Assembly: GCF_016908975.1 (NCBI RefSeq)
Contig: NZ_JAFBEX010000001.1
Coordinates: 1 to 64,000 of the forward strand
DNA from: Neobacillus cucumis
GTDB lineage: Bacteria > Bacillota > Bacilli > Bacillales > Cytobacillaceae
Direction of reading: 5' to 3'
Length of the DNA stretch: 64,000 nucleotides
The notes beneath the pieces are model-generated. The model saw only the letters and a program-made list of their open reading frames with translations. It did no database searches and was not told where the DNA came from. Below are positions 17,603 to 26,409 of the stretch, piece by piece (within the stretch, counting starts at the first letter, position 1; each line of letters starts with the position of its first letter). The translations under genes and the position numbers were made by a program.

Positions 17603-19369
17603 CTATACTGATGCTTGCTCTTTATTTTCAAGCTGTTGGACTTGGAATAGCTTATAGTAATTTCCCTTCTTTGCCATTAGTTCCTCATGTGTCCCAATCT
17701 CAACAATTTGTCCATGCTCAATTAGAACAATCCGATTTGCATGGGTAATTGTCGACAAGCGATGGGCAACAATAAAGGTAGTCCTTTTCTTTGCTAAAGC
17801 CTCCAGAGATTCTTGGATTAGATGCTCGCTTTCTAAGTCTAAGGCGGATGTAGCTTCATCTAGGATCAATAAAGGGGGATTCTTTAAAAATACCCTGGCA
17901 ATAGCCACACGTTGCTTCTGACCTCCTGAAAGCTTTACCCCGCGTTCTCCAACTTTCGTGTTGTATCCATCTGACAGATTTAGGATAAAATCATGAGCAT
18001 TTGCCGCTTTGGCTGCCTGGTACACCTCTTCCTCAGATGCATTAGGATTTCCTAATAAAATATTATTTTTAACCGATTCACTAAACAATATATTATCTTG
18101 AAACACAACACCAATTTTATCTCTTAAGGTTTGTACTTTAAATTGCCGAATATCAACTCCATCCAAGGTTATTCTCCCTTTTGTTACATCATAGAATCGG
18201 GGTATAAGACTGACGAACGTTGATTTTCCTCCTCCACTCATCCCAACAAGGGCGATTGTTTCCCCCTTTTTTACATCTAAATGGATATCTTTTAAGACCA
18301 ACTCACCATTATTTTCATATGCAAAGGAAACATGATCAAATGAAATATCACCTTTTACCTCTCCTAAATCCCGAGCATTCGGTTCATCGACGATGTCATA
18401 TTTCTCATCAAGAAATTCAAACACCCGGTCCATGGAAGCAAAGGATTGAGTAATCGTAGTGGATGAGTTCACAAGTCTTCTTAAGGGATTATAGAGTCTA
18501 TCAATATAAGCAAAAAAAGCAACCATTGTTCCAAGTGATAATTGATGCTGAATAACTAAGTAGGCTGAGTAACCAATAACGATTAACGGGGCGATATCTG
18601 TAATCGTGTTTACAGCTGCAAAAGACTTAGCGTTCCAGCTAGTATGCTTTAATGCCTTTTCTAAGAAATTTTTATTTTGTTTATCAAACTGCGTTTGCTC
18701 AAACTCTTCAATTGCAAAGCTCTTGATTACCGACATTCCCTGAACTCTCTCATGCAAATAGCTTTGTACTTCGGCAAGGGCTTGAGAACGTGTTCTTGTT
18801 AATGTTCGAAGATTTCCAAAAAAGTAACGCACTGAGAAGGCATAGAGAGGGAATAATAATATGGAAATGACCGTTAATTTCACATTCATATAAAACATAA
18901 AGACAAGCGCAAGTACAATCGTTGCGATATCAAGCCAAAGATTCATTAATCCTGATGTAACAAAGGTCTTAGTCTGCTCTACATCATTGATCACACGAGA
19001 AATAATTTCTCCAGCACGGTTATTGGAAAAATAGCGGAAGCTAAGCTTTTGAATATGGGTGTACATTTGGTCACGAATATCATATAAAATTTTACTCGAG
19101 GTCCATTGAGCAAAATACTGACGATAATATTCAATCGGTGGTCTTAAAAAGACGAATACAACAACCATGACTCCCATCATTAACAGTAGTTTATGAAGTT
19201 TCTCATCTTGAGCGAGTCCCTTATTCCCAATAATATCATCAACCACATACTTGATTAGCATAGGAATAATCAGCGGGATAGAAAATTTTATAATCCCAAT
19301 GATGATGGTCCATATAATCTGAATACGATAAGGCTTAACAAATTGAAGGTATCTGCGAATACTGGTCAA
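17603..19369 (-). CDS. ygaD: YgaD, MsbA-like ABC exporter (fused TMD-NBD)
   Basis: A 588-residue half-transporter, expected to act as a homodimer. Six TM segments fill about residues 1-310; the ATPase follows with Walker [10 protein letters not shown], signature LSGGQKQR, Walker [13 protein letters not shown], and the switch histidine in IVAHRLST. The usual Walker A has GxSGSGKS; here a Gly replaces the Ser, an acceptable variant. A TTG start at 19369 is chosen because AGGAGGGG lies just before it. The longer frame to 19429 would run into the upstream hairpin. It belongs to the lipid A/multidrug exporter subfamily; substrate unknown. Confidence 0.92.
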   Translation of the reverse strand: MTSIRRYLQFVKPYRIQIIWTIIIGIIKFSIPLIIPMLIKYVVDDIIGNKGLAQDEKLHKLLLMMGVMVVVFVFLRPPIEYYRQYFAQWTSSKILYDIRDQMYTHIQKLSFRYFSNNRAGEIISRVINDVEQTKTFVTSGLMNLWLDIATIVLALVFMFYMNVKLTVISILLFPLYAFSVRYFFGNLRTLTRTRSQALAEVQSYLHERVQGMSVIKSFAIEEFEQTQFDKQNKNFLEKALKHTSWNAKSFAAVNTITDIAPLIVIGYSAYLVIQHQLSLGTMVAFFAYIDRLYNPLRRLVNSSTTITQSFASMDRVFEFLDEKYDIVDEPNARDLGEVKGDISFDHVSFAYENNGELVLKDIHLDVKKGETIALVGMSGGGKSTFVSLIPRFYDVTKGRITLDGVDIRQFKVQTLRDKIGVVFQDNILFSESVKNNILLGNPNASEEEVYQAAKAANAHDFILNLSDGYNTKVGERGVKLSGGQKQRVAIARVFLKNPPLLILDEATSALDLESEHLIQESLEALAKKRTTFIVAHRLSTITHANRIVLIEHGQIVEIGTHEELMAKKGNYYKLFQVQQLENKEQASV

Positions 19370-19404
19370 ACAATCCCCTCCTCTTTGGTATGTTACAAAA
19401 ACAG

Positions 19405-19442
19405 ATAGAACCTGTTGTTCTCTGAACAACAGGTTCTTTTTA
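19405..19442 (-). terminator. Hairpin terminator between ygaC and ygaD
   Basis: AGAACCTGTTGTT and AACAACAGGTTCT form a 13-bp perfect stem with a five-base loop. It sits after ygaC and before ygaD, both leftward. T-rich sequence follows on both strands (TTTTT on the plus strand, ATCTGTTTTT on the minus strand). Confidence 0.7.
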
Positions 19443-19455
19443 CAGAGGAAATAAT

Positions 19456-19986
19456 CTAACGTCTGTAAGTTAAATAACGCTCATACCAAATGTCTATAAA
19501 ATCAGGTGCAAAAGGACCGTTGCGCTGCCGTATCATTTGAATTAATTTGTCAACATTTCTTTTTAATATTTTATCAATGACATCTGGATAATTCATCTCA
19601 CGCCGATGACGTTCATACTCATCTTCGTCTAGTAAGTTAAAGGTCATATCTGGAAACACTTTAATATCTAAATCATAATCAATATACTTAAGTGCTTCAC
19701 CATCGAAAATAAATGGTGAACTAATATTACAATAATAGTGAATGCCATCTTCACGAAGCATACCAATTACGTTGAACCAGTATTGAGAGTGGAAATAACA
19801 AATCGCTGGCTCTCTAGTTATCCATGTTCTGCCATCTGATTCTGTCACAAGTGTCCGGTCATTTCCGCCTATCACTAAATTCTGAGACCCTTTTAATACT
19901 GTTGTTTCTTCCCAGACGCGATGGATGTGCCCATTGTGTTTATAGCTATGTATTTGCATTGGTTCACCTTCGATGGGTACGACCAT
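19456..19986 (-). CDS. ygaC: YgaC/Ntdp, nucleoside tri- and diphosphate phosphatase (DUF402)
   Basis: A 176-residue DUF402 protein matching B. subtilis YgaC in length and in landmarks such as [37 protein letters not shown] and DLDIKVFPD. The Staphylococcus homologue Ntdp/SA1684 hydrolyses nucleoside tri- and diphosphates; the Asp/Glu-rich patches that bind metal are retained. The ATG at 19986 is chosen because GTAGGGGAG precedes it and it gives the family length; the earlier ATG at 20004 has no ribosome-binding site. Confidence 0.88.
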   Translation of the reverse strand: MVVPIEGEPMQIHSYKHNGHIHRVWEETTVLKGSQNLVIGGNDRTLVTESDGRTWITREPAICYFHSQYWFNVIGMLREDGIHYYCNISSPFIFDGEALKYIDYDLDIKVFPDMTFNLLDEDEYERHRREMNYPDVIDKILKRNVDKLIQMIRQRNGPFAPDFIDIWYERYLTYRR

Positions 19987-20109
19987 TTTCTCCCCTACCT
20001 TCATTTCTGAACGCTTTGAAACCTAGTTCTTAACCATTTAAATATCGACTACAGGTAACAAAGTAAAATTCCTATTTTCTATTATTATAACGGTTAAGAC
20101 AAGAATTTA

Positions 20110-20142
20110 AAACAAAAGAGCCAGAATTCACTGGCTCTTTGT
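20110..20142 (-). terminator. ygaB terminator
   Basis: AAAGAGCCAG and CTGGCTCTTT form a 10-bp stem with a six-base loop, followed on the minus strand by TGTTTT. It lies 40 bp past the ygaB stop codon. Confidence 0.8.
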
Positions 20143-20181
20143 AAAAAAATGTGTATTTTTTTGTTAATTTTGTATCAAAAA

Positions 20182-20439
20182 TTACAAAGAAGGGGTAAAG
20201 TTCATTTCCCGATAAGAGTTAATGAGCTCCTCCGTCTGTGTTTCAAAAATTTGTTGTATCTCTTTTAGCTCTTTTTTCATGGACTTAATATCGCTTTGGA
20301 TGCTCTCTAGATTCGTTTCATTTTGCAGCATCTGAAGCTCTTCTTCGATAAGTTGGCACCGCTCTAGTTCTCCTTGTAGATATAGTAATTTTTCCATTGT
20401 CACCATCTGTTCGGAAACTAATCGGTTAAAATGATCCAC
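20182..20439 (-). CDS. ygaB: YgaB-like coiled-coil protein
   Basis: A small acidic, leucine- and glutamate-rich protein of about 85 residues, predicted to be one long coiled coil (for example EELQMLQNETNLESIQ followed by MKKELKEIQQIFE). Position between ygaC and sspE matches B. subtilis ygaB. The start is uncertain: GTG 20439 is preferred because AAGGCGGTGA (9 of 10 matches to the ideal Shine-Dalgarno) ends 5 nt before it; a GTG at 20448 overlaps that site. Function unknown. Confidence 0.7.
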   Translation of the reverse strand: MDHFNRLVSEQMVTMEKLLYLQGELERCQLIEEELQMLQNETNLESIQSDIKSMKKELKEIQQIFETQTEELINSYREMNFTPSL

Positions 20440-20540
20440 TTCCCTCACCGCCTTATTTTTGCTATTTATATGTATTCTTGAACAACTGTATTTTCCCTTT
20501 GACTATTTATGTAGACAATAAGGAAGTTTTGTCGAATTCG

Positions 20541-20690
20541 AAAAGCGGAAGCGCCCGTTAAGCGGCGTATGGCCTGGAGAGCATCGACTGAGATAAAGGA
20601 AACACGAAGAGCACAAGCTTTTTCGTGTTGACTTATCGTAGAGAGATGCTTGAAGGACACTAGCCGCTGGGCCCTGGAGCTGGACAAGAA
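20541..20690 (+). repeat. Interspersed hairpin repeat, type A, copy 2
   Basis: This copy shares ends and interior with the copy at 16123: AAAAGCGGAAGCGCCCGTTAAGCGGC at the left, and TAGCCGCTGGGCCCTGGAGCTGGACA at the right. The arms GCATC and GATGC and AACACGAA and TTCGTGTT pair in the interior. A second, truncated left end (GAAAAGCGGAAGCTCCT) follows at 20690-20706. It fills the gap between sspE and ygaB. Confidence 0.8.
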
Positions 20691-20761
20691 GAAAAGCGGA
20701 AGCTCCTAAATGAAAGAAGACACTCCTTCGAAAAAGAGTGCCTCCTTTTAAGTATTTTCTA

Positions 20762-21073
20762 TTAGCTTTGGCCGAATTGACCGCTGCCTTGGTTCTTACG
20801 AGCTTGAGATTGTTGGTTTTGTTGTCTTACTTCAGAAGCGTTAGTTTCGCTAGCGAATTCAGTTCCGAATTGACCAGCAGCACCAGTAGCGCCAGCTCCA
20901 GCAAAACCAGCTGATTGAGCGTTTTGTTTTCTTACTTCAGCAGCATTAGTCTCGCTTGCAAATTCAGTTCCAAAAGAAGAACTTCCTTGTGCAGATTGAG
21001 CATTCTGTTGTCTTACTTCTTGGATGTTTGTACCTGCTGAAGTTTTGTTTGGCTGTTGATTAAAGTTTGCCAT
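20762..21073 (-). CDS. sspE: SspE, gamma-type small acid-soluble spore protein
   Basis: A 103-residue Gln/Asn/Ala-rich protein with the gamma-SASP layout: repeated TEFASETNA-EVR-QN-QSA units (two full copies). TEFASET is the cleavage site of the germination protease GPR. Gamma-SASPs are an amino-acid reserve in the spore core and do not bind DNA. The ATG at 21073 has GGAGGTGAT upstream; codons before it would include that site. A sigma-G-like -10 (CATATTA on the minus strand, 21095-21101) lies about 25 bp upstream. It stands beside fabL as in B. subtilis. Confidence 0.95.
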   Translation of the reverse strand: MANFNQQPNKTSAGTNIQEVRQQNAQSAQGSSSFGTEFASETNAAEVRKQNAQSAGFAGAGATGAAGQFGTEFASETNASEVRQQNQQSQARKNQGSGQFGQS

Positions 21074-21079
21074 ATTTAT

Positions 21080-21117
21080 CACCTCCACGAAATTTAATAT
21101 GTCCCTGCTTCGTGGAG
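21080..21117 (-). promoter_or_regulatory. sspE upstream region: sigma-G-like -10 inside an inverted repeat
   Basis: On the minus strand CATATTA (21095-21101) fits the sigma-G -10 pattern CAWWNTA. It lies in the loop of a 9-bp inverted repeat, CTCCACGAA/TTCGTGGAG (21083-21091 and 21109-21117), whose proximal arm overlaps the Shine-Dalgarno. The -35 candidate (GGGATA) is weak. Whether the repeat acts as DNA or RNA depends on the transcription start. Confidence 0.4.
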
Positions 21118-21149
21118 AATATCCCCAAAAATTATTTTAAAAAAATTTT

Positions 21150-21914
<765 letters not shown>

Positions 21915-22026
21915 CTATGTATAAGATTAAAGGATTCACTTTTCTATTCATTTTATCTTTTCCATGAATAGAAGACAATTAATATAAAACACTAAAATCA
22001 AATACAGTTAAGGGGAGTTATGGGTT

Positions 22027-22251
22027 ATGTATGTAGGACGCGATATGACAGAGCTTTCGATGATGGCTAAAACAGATTGGCAGGATAGTGAATTAGCCTT
22101 TTTTCATCATTCCTTTCAGCAAATAGCACCATATCTGAATAGTGAAGGACAGACTATTCACCGTGAGATTATTGAAGAAATAGAAAATCGCGGCGGAATG
22201 AAACGTCAAGAAGCCGACTATACTCATGGAACCAAAACAGTATATGATTAA
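22027..22251 (+). CDS. yfhS: YfhS family small protein
   Basis: A 74-residue soluble protein. Length and position between mutY and fabL match B. subtilis yfhS. Recognisable stretches are YVGRDMTEL, WQDSELAFFHH and EIIEEIENRGG. GGGGAG (22012-22017) is nine bases before the ATG. Another ATG at 22020 is out of frame. It converges with mutY over a shared terminator. The B. subtilis gene is linked to sporulation by expression, but no molecular function is known. Confidence 0.8.
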   Translation: MYVGRDMTELSMMAKTDWQDSELAFFHHSFQQIAPYLNSEGQTIHREIIEEIENRGGMKRQEADYTHGTKTVYD

Positions 22252-22260
22252 TATAAATAA

Positions 22261-22294
22261 AAGAGGAATAAACGCAGTTTGCGTTTATTCCTCC
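22261..22294. terminator. Bidirectional terminator between yfhS and mutY
   Basis: AGAGGAATAAACGCA and TGCGTTTATTCCTC form a 14-bp near-perfect stem with a GTT loop. The last bases overlap the mutY stop codon, so the mutY 3' end lies inside the hairpin. Confidence 0.8.
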
Positions 22295-23385
22295 AAAGAT
22301 TCCAGATACATTTGAAACATTTTTTGATAGGAAACAGGAAAGGCATACTGCTCCATTTCCTTGATGGAGACAAGCTTCCATTCCTCATTTTCCTGAAAAT
22401 CAGTTGATATAGTTCCCTTATACACCTTAATATTCCAAATTAAATGAGAAAAAACATGCTCAATTTGACCAATAATCTTTTCGAAGTTGGCTTCTAACTG
22501 AAGTTCTTGGTTAAAAAGCTGAACAACTTCCTCACGTTCATTTTGTAAACTGTGATGCAATTCAACGTTAGGAAATTCCCATAAATTTGCAAGTAAGCCT
22601 TTAGCAGGTCGTTTATGAATAAGTATTTTTCCATCCTGTTTCCGAAGAACAGCAGCGGCAAGTTGAACATCACGTGTTTTTGTTTTTTTAGTTTTAACTG
22701 GTAGTTCTTCCTGAACACCATCGAAAAACGCCTTGCAGTGCTCACGAACTGGGCATAATAAACACGAAGGTGACGTTGGTGTACAGATTAATGCACCAAG
22801 TTCCATTAAAGCTTGGTTAAAAGACGAAGGATCATCATGTGAGATTAAGTCACGGACTGCCTTTTCAAATATTTTTCTTGAAGAGGGTTTCGCTATATCA
22901 TCCCAAATCGATAGAATCCGCGATAAGACTCTCATTACATTTCCATCGACAGCTGGTTCCGGAATCCCATAGGCAATGCTTAATATCGCACCAGCCGTAT
23001 ATGGTCCCACTCCCTTTAGTTCAGCGATTTGCTTTGGAGTATTCGGGACTTCACCATTGTATTTCTCCCTTACTTCCTTTACAGCGGATTGAAGGTTCCG
23101 TACCCTAGAATAATAGCCTAGACCTTCCCAAGCTTTAAGTACTTTATCTTCATCAGCATCAGCTAAATCATCAATCGTCGGAAACAGGTTAATAAACCGA
23201 TTGAAATAAGGGATTACTGTATCCACCCTAGTTTGTTGAAGCATAATTTCTGACACCCAGACCTTATATGGATCTTGATCCTTTCGCCAAGGTAAATCAC
23301 GCTGCTCTCTTTTAAACCAGGAAATTAAGTCATTTTGAAATGCATTAATATTGATTTTTTCTGAATTTTCATGTTCAATAATCAT
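22285..23385 (-). CDS. mutY: MutY, A/G-specific adenine glycosylase
   Basis: A 366-residue base-excision repair enzyme that removes adenine mispaired with 8-oxoguanine. The N-terminal domain has the LQQTRVD recognition segment, the helix-hairpin-helix [12 protein letters not shown] and the catalytic Asp in AVDGNVMRV. The [4Fe-4S] cluster cysteines follow as CX6CX2CX5C ([17 protein letters not shown]). The C-terminal third is the NUDIX-like 8-oxoG reader, with [22 protein letters not shown] precedes the ATG. Position next to yfhP matches B. subtilis. Confidence 0.97.
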   Translation of the reverse strand: MIIEHENSEKININAFQNDLISWFKREQRDLPWRKDQDPYKVWVSEIMLQQTRVDTVIPYFNRFINLFPTIDDLADADEDKVLKAWEGLGYYSRVRNLQSAVKEVREKYNGEVPNTPKQIAELKGVGPYTAGAILSIAYGIPEPAVDGNVMRVLSRILSIWDDIAKPSSRKIFEKAVRDLISHDDPSSFNQALMELGALICTPTSPSCLLCPVREHCKAFFDGVQEELPVKTKKTKTRDVQLAAAVLRKQDGKILIHKRPAKGLLANLWEFPNVELHHSLQNEREEVVQLFNQELQLEANFEKIIGQIEHVFSHLIWNIKVYKGTISTDFQENEEWKLVSIKEMEQYAFPVSYQKMFQMYLESLEE

Positions 23386-23436
23386 AACTTTTGTTCCTCC
23401 AGATTGTTAAACACCACGAAAAAAGGGAAAATAAAA

Positions 23437-23617
23437 AGAAAAGCAGAAGCGCCTTGGTCAGCCCTGACAAGCTTAAGACGCTCCCAAAAGGAAGGCGTTT
23501 TTTGCCTTCATTTTGGGAGTGGCTTAAGACCTCGAGGGGCTAGGCGCTGGAGCTGGACAATTCCCAAAGACGAATTTTATATGCTTATCTAATAAGAAAA
23601 GCGCAAGCGCAAATTCT
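23437..23617 (+). repeat. Interspersed hairpin repeat, type B, copy 1, with extra left end
   Basis: Left arm AAAAGCAGAAGCGCCTTGGTCAGCCC pairs with right arm GGGGCTAGGCGCTGGAGCTGGACA (ends at 23561). The core is its own stem, CTCCCAAAA pairing with TTTTGGGAG and GGAAGGC with GCCTTC, a sequence unlike other copies. A solitary left end (AGAAAAGCGCAAGCGC) follows at 23596-23611. It fills the mutY-yfhP intergenic region; nothing else is seen at 23386-23436. Confidence 0.8.
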
Positions 23618-23708
23618 TACAAAGTAGAAAATGATAATTCTCAACTTTTATCTACGATAAGCGAAAATTACTTTTTTGACAAGATGTTATTAAAGGAGGA
23701 ATACTTTT

Positions 23709-24689
23709 TTGGATACTGGAACACATGTCGTAATGGGTATTGCTTTAGGTGGTCTAGCAACTCTGGATCCAGTGGTTGCTAGCAATCATGCTGTCGCTAC
23801 AAGCGTATTAATTGGGACGATAGCAGGTTCACAAATACCAGATATTGACACTGTCTTAAAACTAAGAAACAATGCGATTTATATTAGAAACCATCGAGGA
23901 GTCACCCATTCGATTCCAGCAGTTATCTTATGGCCATTATTAATCGTCGCTGTTATCTATCCATTTTTCACTGGTGGAAACTTATTACATTTATGGGCTT
24001 GGACTTTTGCTGCTGTGTTTATCCATGTTTTTGTTGATATTTTTAATGCTTATGGTACACAAGCATTGAGACCTTTCTCCAATAAGTGGGTTGCACTAGG
24101 AGTAATTAATACATTTGATCCAGTTATTTTCACTATCCACATTATCGGAATATTTATCTGGTTTCTCGGAGCTAATCCGGGTGCTACCTTTTTAATTATG
24201 TATGCTGTGATTATCGTTTACTACATTAGGAGATATATCGCAAAAAATAAAGTCTTATATGAAGTGAAAAAAATCATACCAGATGCGACAGAAATTATTA
24301 TTGCACCTACCATGAGATTTCATCAATGGAGAATTGCTGCGATGAATAAAGAGGAATTTTTTGTTGGAAGGTCTGTAAATAATCAAGTTGAGTTCCTTGA
24401 TCGATTCATTCGTGTTCCTGTACCAAATACACCTGTAATTGAAGCGGCTAAGAAGGATAAAAATCTTTCGGCTTTTCTTTCTTTCTCACCTGTATATCGA
24501 TGGGAAGTTGATGAATATAATGATTTTTACGAAGTCCGCTTTATTGATTTACGTTATCGGAGTAATGGTCATTACCCATTTGTCGCAGTTGTCCAGTTAG
24601 ATTGCGACCTTAATCCGATCAGCTCCTATACAGGCTGGGTATTTAGCGAGAAGAAATTACGGAAGAAGTTGAGCATCATCCCCAGTTAA
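23709..24689 (+). CDS. yfhP: YfhP, membrane-bound metal-dependent hydrolase (YdjM/DUF457-like)
   Basis: A 326-residue protein. The N-terminal half has four to five hydrophobic segments carrying the family histidines and aspartates: TGTHVVMG near the start, the SQIPDIDTV motif, and NHRGVTHSIPA. The C-terminal ~130 residues are soluble and include SFSPVYRWEVD and RFIDLRYRSNGHYPFVA. Close resemblance to B. subtilis YfhP (reported to repress yfhQRP) plus its place next to mutY identify it. The start is TTG at 23709, nine bases after AAAGGAGG. A metal-dependent hydrolase function is family-level inference. Confidence 0.9.
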   Translation: MDTGTHVVMGIALGGLATLDPVVASNHAVATSVLIGTIAGSQIPDIDTVLKLRNNAIYIRNHRGVTHSIPAVILWPLLIVAVIYPFFTGGNLLHLWAWTFAAVFIHVFVDIFNAYGTQALRPFSNKWVALGVINTFDPVIFTIHIIGIFIWFLGANPGATFLIMYAVIIVYYIRRYIAKNKVLYEVKKIIPDATEIIIAPTMRFHQWRIAAMNKEEFFVGRSVNNQVEFLDRFIRVPVPNTPVIEAAKKDKNLSAFLSFSPVYRWEVDEYNDFYEVRFIDLRYRSNGHYPFVAVVQLDCDLNPISSYTGWVFSEKKLRKKLSIIPS

Positions 24690-24714
24690 GAAGGGCTAAA
24701 CCAAGCCCTTCTTC
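24689..24714 (+). terminator. yfhP terminator
   Basis: GAAGGGCT and AGCCCTTC form an 8-bp stem directly after the yfhP stop codon, followed by TTCATTATT. Confidence 0.75.
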
Positions 24715-24719
24715 ATTAT

Positions 24720-24783
24720 TGTCCAGCTTTAGCCGCTGCCTATCGGCTCGAGGTCACAAGCCGATAGGCAGGCGCCTAAAGCT
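24720..24783 (-). repeat. Interspersed hairpin repeat, type C (short, reverse orientation)
   Basis: On the minus strand the element runs from AGCTTTAGGCGCCTGCC to GGCAGCGGCTAAAGCTGGACA, with the perfect inner stem GCCTATCGGCT/AGCCGATAGGC and the loop TGTGACCTCG. The right terminal AGCTGGACA and the CTTGTGACCTCGAG segment are also found in the type B copies, marking it as a compact member of the same family. Confidence 0.7.
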
Positions 24784-24787
24784 ATCA

Positions 24788-25039
24788 TTATTGAATCAAG
24801 TATTTTTTATATTTAGGATTTGTTGCAACAAACTCATGTAACTTGTCACCATAATTCTGAATCCACTGTGTAACAATCCGTTCTGCCATTTCTCTGCCTT
24901 TGTATTGTCGTCCAGCTTTTGCATAGGATGTTTCAAAATCATCCCATAATAGCTCCACCCATGTACGTGCTTGCTCATAGCTAAGCAGGGAGTTTTTTTC
25001 CATTAACATCCTAATTAATCTTTCATGGTACTCATTCAT
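24788..25039 (-). CDS. yfhJ: YfhJ, WVELL-family protein
   Basis: An 83-residue helical protein with the WVELLWDDFETSYAKAG segment that names the WVELL family. Position next to sspK matches B. subtilis. The ATG at 25039 follows GAGGTG by 10 nt and gives the family length; the upstream ATG at 25063 has no ribosome-binding site. Function unknown. Confidence 0.85.
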   Translation of the reverse strand: MNEYHERLIRMLMEKNSLLSYEQARTWVELLWDDFETSYAKAGRQYKGREMAERIVTQWIQNYGDKLHEFVATNPKYKKYLIQ

Positions 25040-25172
25040 CGATCGAAAACACCTCATTACCATTTTCTTATAACATAACCTTCACTCTACGTGTCAATAC
25101 TAACGGTACGTGGTTAGCACTTGGAATATGATGCTTTTCACGTTTTTCTCATTCCCTATTTGGAGGTACAGC

Positions 25173-25352
25173 ATGAGAAATAAGGCAACTAATTTCCCAA
25201 ACCAACATAGTAACAAGCTTGAGGGAGAACCGCGGGCAAAAGCAGAATATGCGTCTACCCGCGCTGACGGCACCATCAATACTCACCCTCAAGAGCGCAT
25301 GCGTGCATCTGGCGAGCGAGATGACGAATCACCGCAATCTTTGAGGAAATAA
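25173..25352 (+). CDS. sspK: SspK, small acid-soluble spore protein K
   Basis: A 59-residue very polar protein matching B. subtilis SspK: the N-terminal [28 protein letters not shown] and [12 protein letters not shown]. It is made late in the forespore under sigma-G in B. subtilis. The ATG at 25173 has TTGGAGGT just upstream; reading further upstream would absorb that site. It is divergent from yfhJ and followed immediately by a type B repeat. Confidence 0.93.
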   Translation: MRNKATNFPNQHSNKLEGEPRAKAEYASTRADGTINTHPQERMRASGERDDESPQSLRK

Positions 25353-25354
25353 AG

Positions 25355-25484
25355 AAGACTGAAGCGCCTTGAACAGGGCGACAAGCATAAGACGATTCGT
25401 CAAGAAGGCTGTCTTTTAGCCTTCTTGACGGATTAGCTATAGACCCCTGAGCCCTAGGCGCTGTAGCATGAGAATTCTCAAATT
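25355..25484 (+). repeat. Interspersed hairpin repeat, type B, copy 2
   Basis: Left arm AAGCGCCTTGAACAGGGC pairs with GCCCTAGGCGCT on the right. The inner flank is AGGGC/GCCCT, where other copies have AGCCCC/GGGGCT, a compensated change. The core CGTCAAGAAGGCT/AGCCTTCTTGACG is a perfect 13-bp stem. It lies 3 bp after the sspK stop codon, so it is in that transcript's 3' end. Confidence 0.78.
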
Positions 25485-25491
25485 TCAAAGA

Positions 25492-25520
25492 CAAACCAGA
25501 AGTTTTTGCTTCTGGTTTGT
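25492..25520. terminator. yfhH terminator (bidirectional form)
   Basis: CAAACCAGAAG and CTTCTGGTTTG form an 11-bp perfect stem with a six-base loop, 9 bp after the yfhH stop codon on the minus strand. Confidence 0.8.
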
Positions 25521-25528
25521 TTAATAGT

Positions 25529-25855
25529 TTATTTTAAAGGAGTCAACATCGAGATAGGTAAGGCCTCTTCTTTACCATCGCCTTGTAATCGGTAGCCCCA
25601 GGCAAAAACACCGTTCATATAGTCAATTTTAAAATATTCACCTGGATCCCCTTCGATTTGATAAATCTCTCCAGGCTTGAATGAATCGGGGTCCATCATA
25701 TACGCTCGAGCCATTTGGACTTTTCTTTCAAGAACAGCGAATTCGTTTACCATTCCCATTTGCTCTGCTTTTCTCGCCTTTTCTTTTAAATCAGCAATTT
25801 CCTGTCTTAATTCATGTTCAGTTATTTCACTGTAACGTCTTTCTTGTTGATGCAT
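25529..25855 (-). CDS. yfhH: YfhH family protein (DUF1811)
   Basis: A 108-residue protein matching B. subtilis YfhH: the N-terminal coiled stretch RRYSEITEHELRQEIADL, KARKAEQMGM-NEFAVLERK, and the SH3-like C-terminal part with GEIYQI, FAWGYR and EEALPISML. GGAGGGTGA precedes the ATG. The family crystal fold (helical N-terminus, SH3-like barrel) is known, but the function is not. Its 5' side faces the palindrome array at 25984-26366. Confidence 0.87.
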   Translation of the reverse strand: MHQQERRYSEITEHELRQEIADLKEKARKAEQMGMVNEFAVLERKVQMARAYMMDPDSFKPGEIYQIEGDPGEYFKIDYMNGVFAWGYRLQGDGKEEALPISMLTPLK

Positions 25856-25983
25856 GAAGCTTCACCCTCCTATTTGATTTTTTTTATTACTAAAAATAAT
25901 AGGTATTTCGCACATAATTATGTTCGTTTTGCAGACTCTTTAGCTAAATTGGGCTAGTATTTGGACAAGCTGGGGGCCTTTTT

Positions 25984-26366
25984 CCTGTCCGAATAGCCCC
26001 CTTATTCGGACTCTTCAAGGGCATTTCTCCCTCTTCCTGTCCGAATCTCCCTTGCATTCGGACAAGCCTTGGCTTTTTCCGGCTCCTCCTGTCCGAATAG
26101 ACCTCTCATTCGGACTCTTCAAGGGCATTTCTCCCTCTTCCTGTCCGAATCTCGCTTACATTCGGACAAGCCTTGGCTTTTTCCGGCTCCTCCTGTCCGA
26201 ATAGTCCTCTCATTCGGACTCTTCAAGGGCATTTCTCCCTCTTCTTGTCCGAATCTCTCTTACATTCGGACAAGCCTGGGCTTTTTTCCGGCTCCTCCTG
26301 TCCGAATATCCCTCTCATTCGGACTCGGCAACAACGATTCTTCCTCTATCTGTCCGAATCAACTCG
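25984..26366. repeat. Array of seven palindromes plus one half-site at 52-bp spacing
   Basis: Units start at 25984, 26036, 26088, 26140, 26192, 26244, 26297 and 26349, so the step is 52 bp (53 once). Each has GTCCGAAT, a 9-nt pyrimidine-rich loop, and ATTCGGAC. In the seven complete units the arms never differ; loops do. The intervening sequence alternates between two kinds, making a 104-bp higher-order repeat. Every second palindrome extends to TGTCCGAAT/ATTCGGACA. The eighth unit keeps only the left arm. A degenerate unit may precede at about 25932. It fills the yfhH-recX gap. Confidence 0.92.
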
Positions 26367-26409
26367 TCTGCTACGTTCTATCCTATCTCCAGACTACCCA
26401 AAAAATTTG

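Noticed and set aside
20466..20687. 73-residue leftward frame between sspE and ygaB
   Set aside because: It lies almost wholly inside the type A hairpin repeat; the other copy of the repeat does not keep the frame open.
25984..26366. CRISPR array
   Set aside because: Spacing is regular, but the conserved part is a split palindrome with 9-nt loops, the spacers alternate between two similar sequences instead of being unique, and there are no cas genes.
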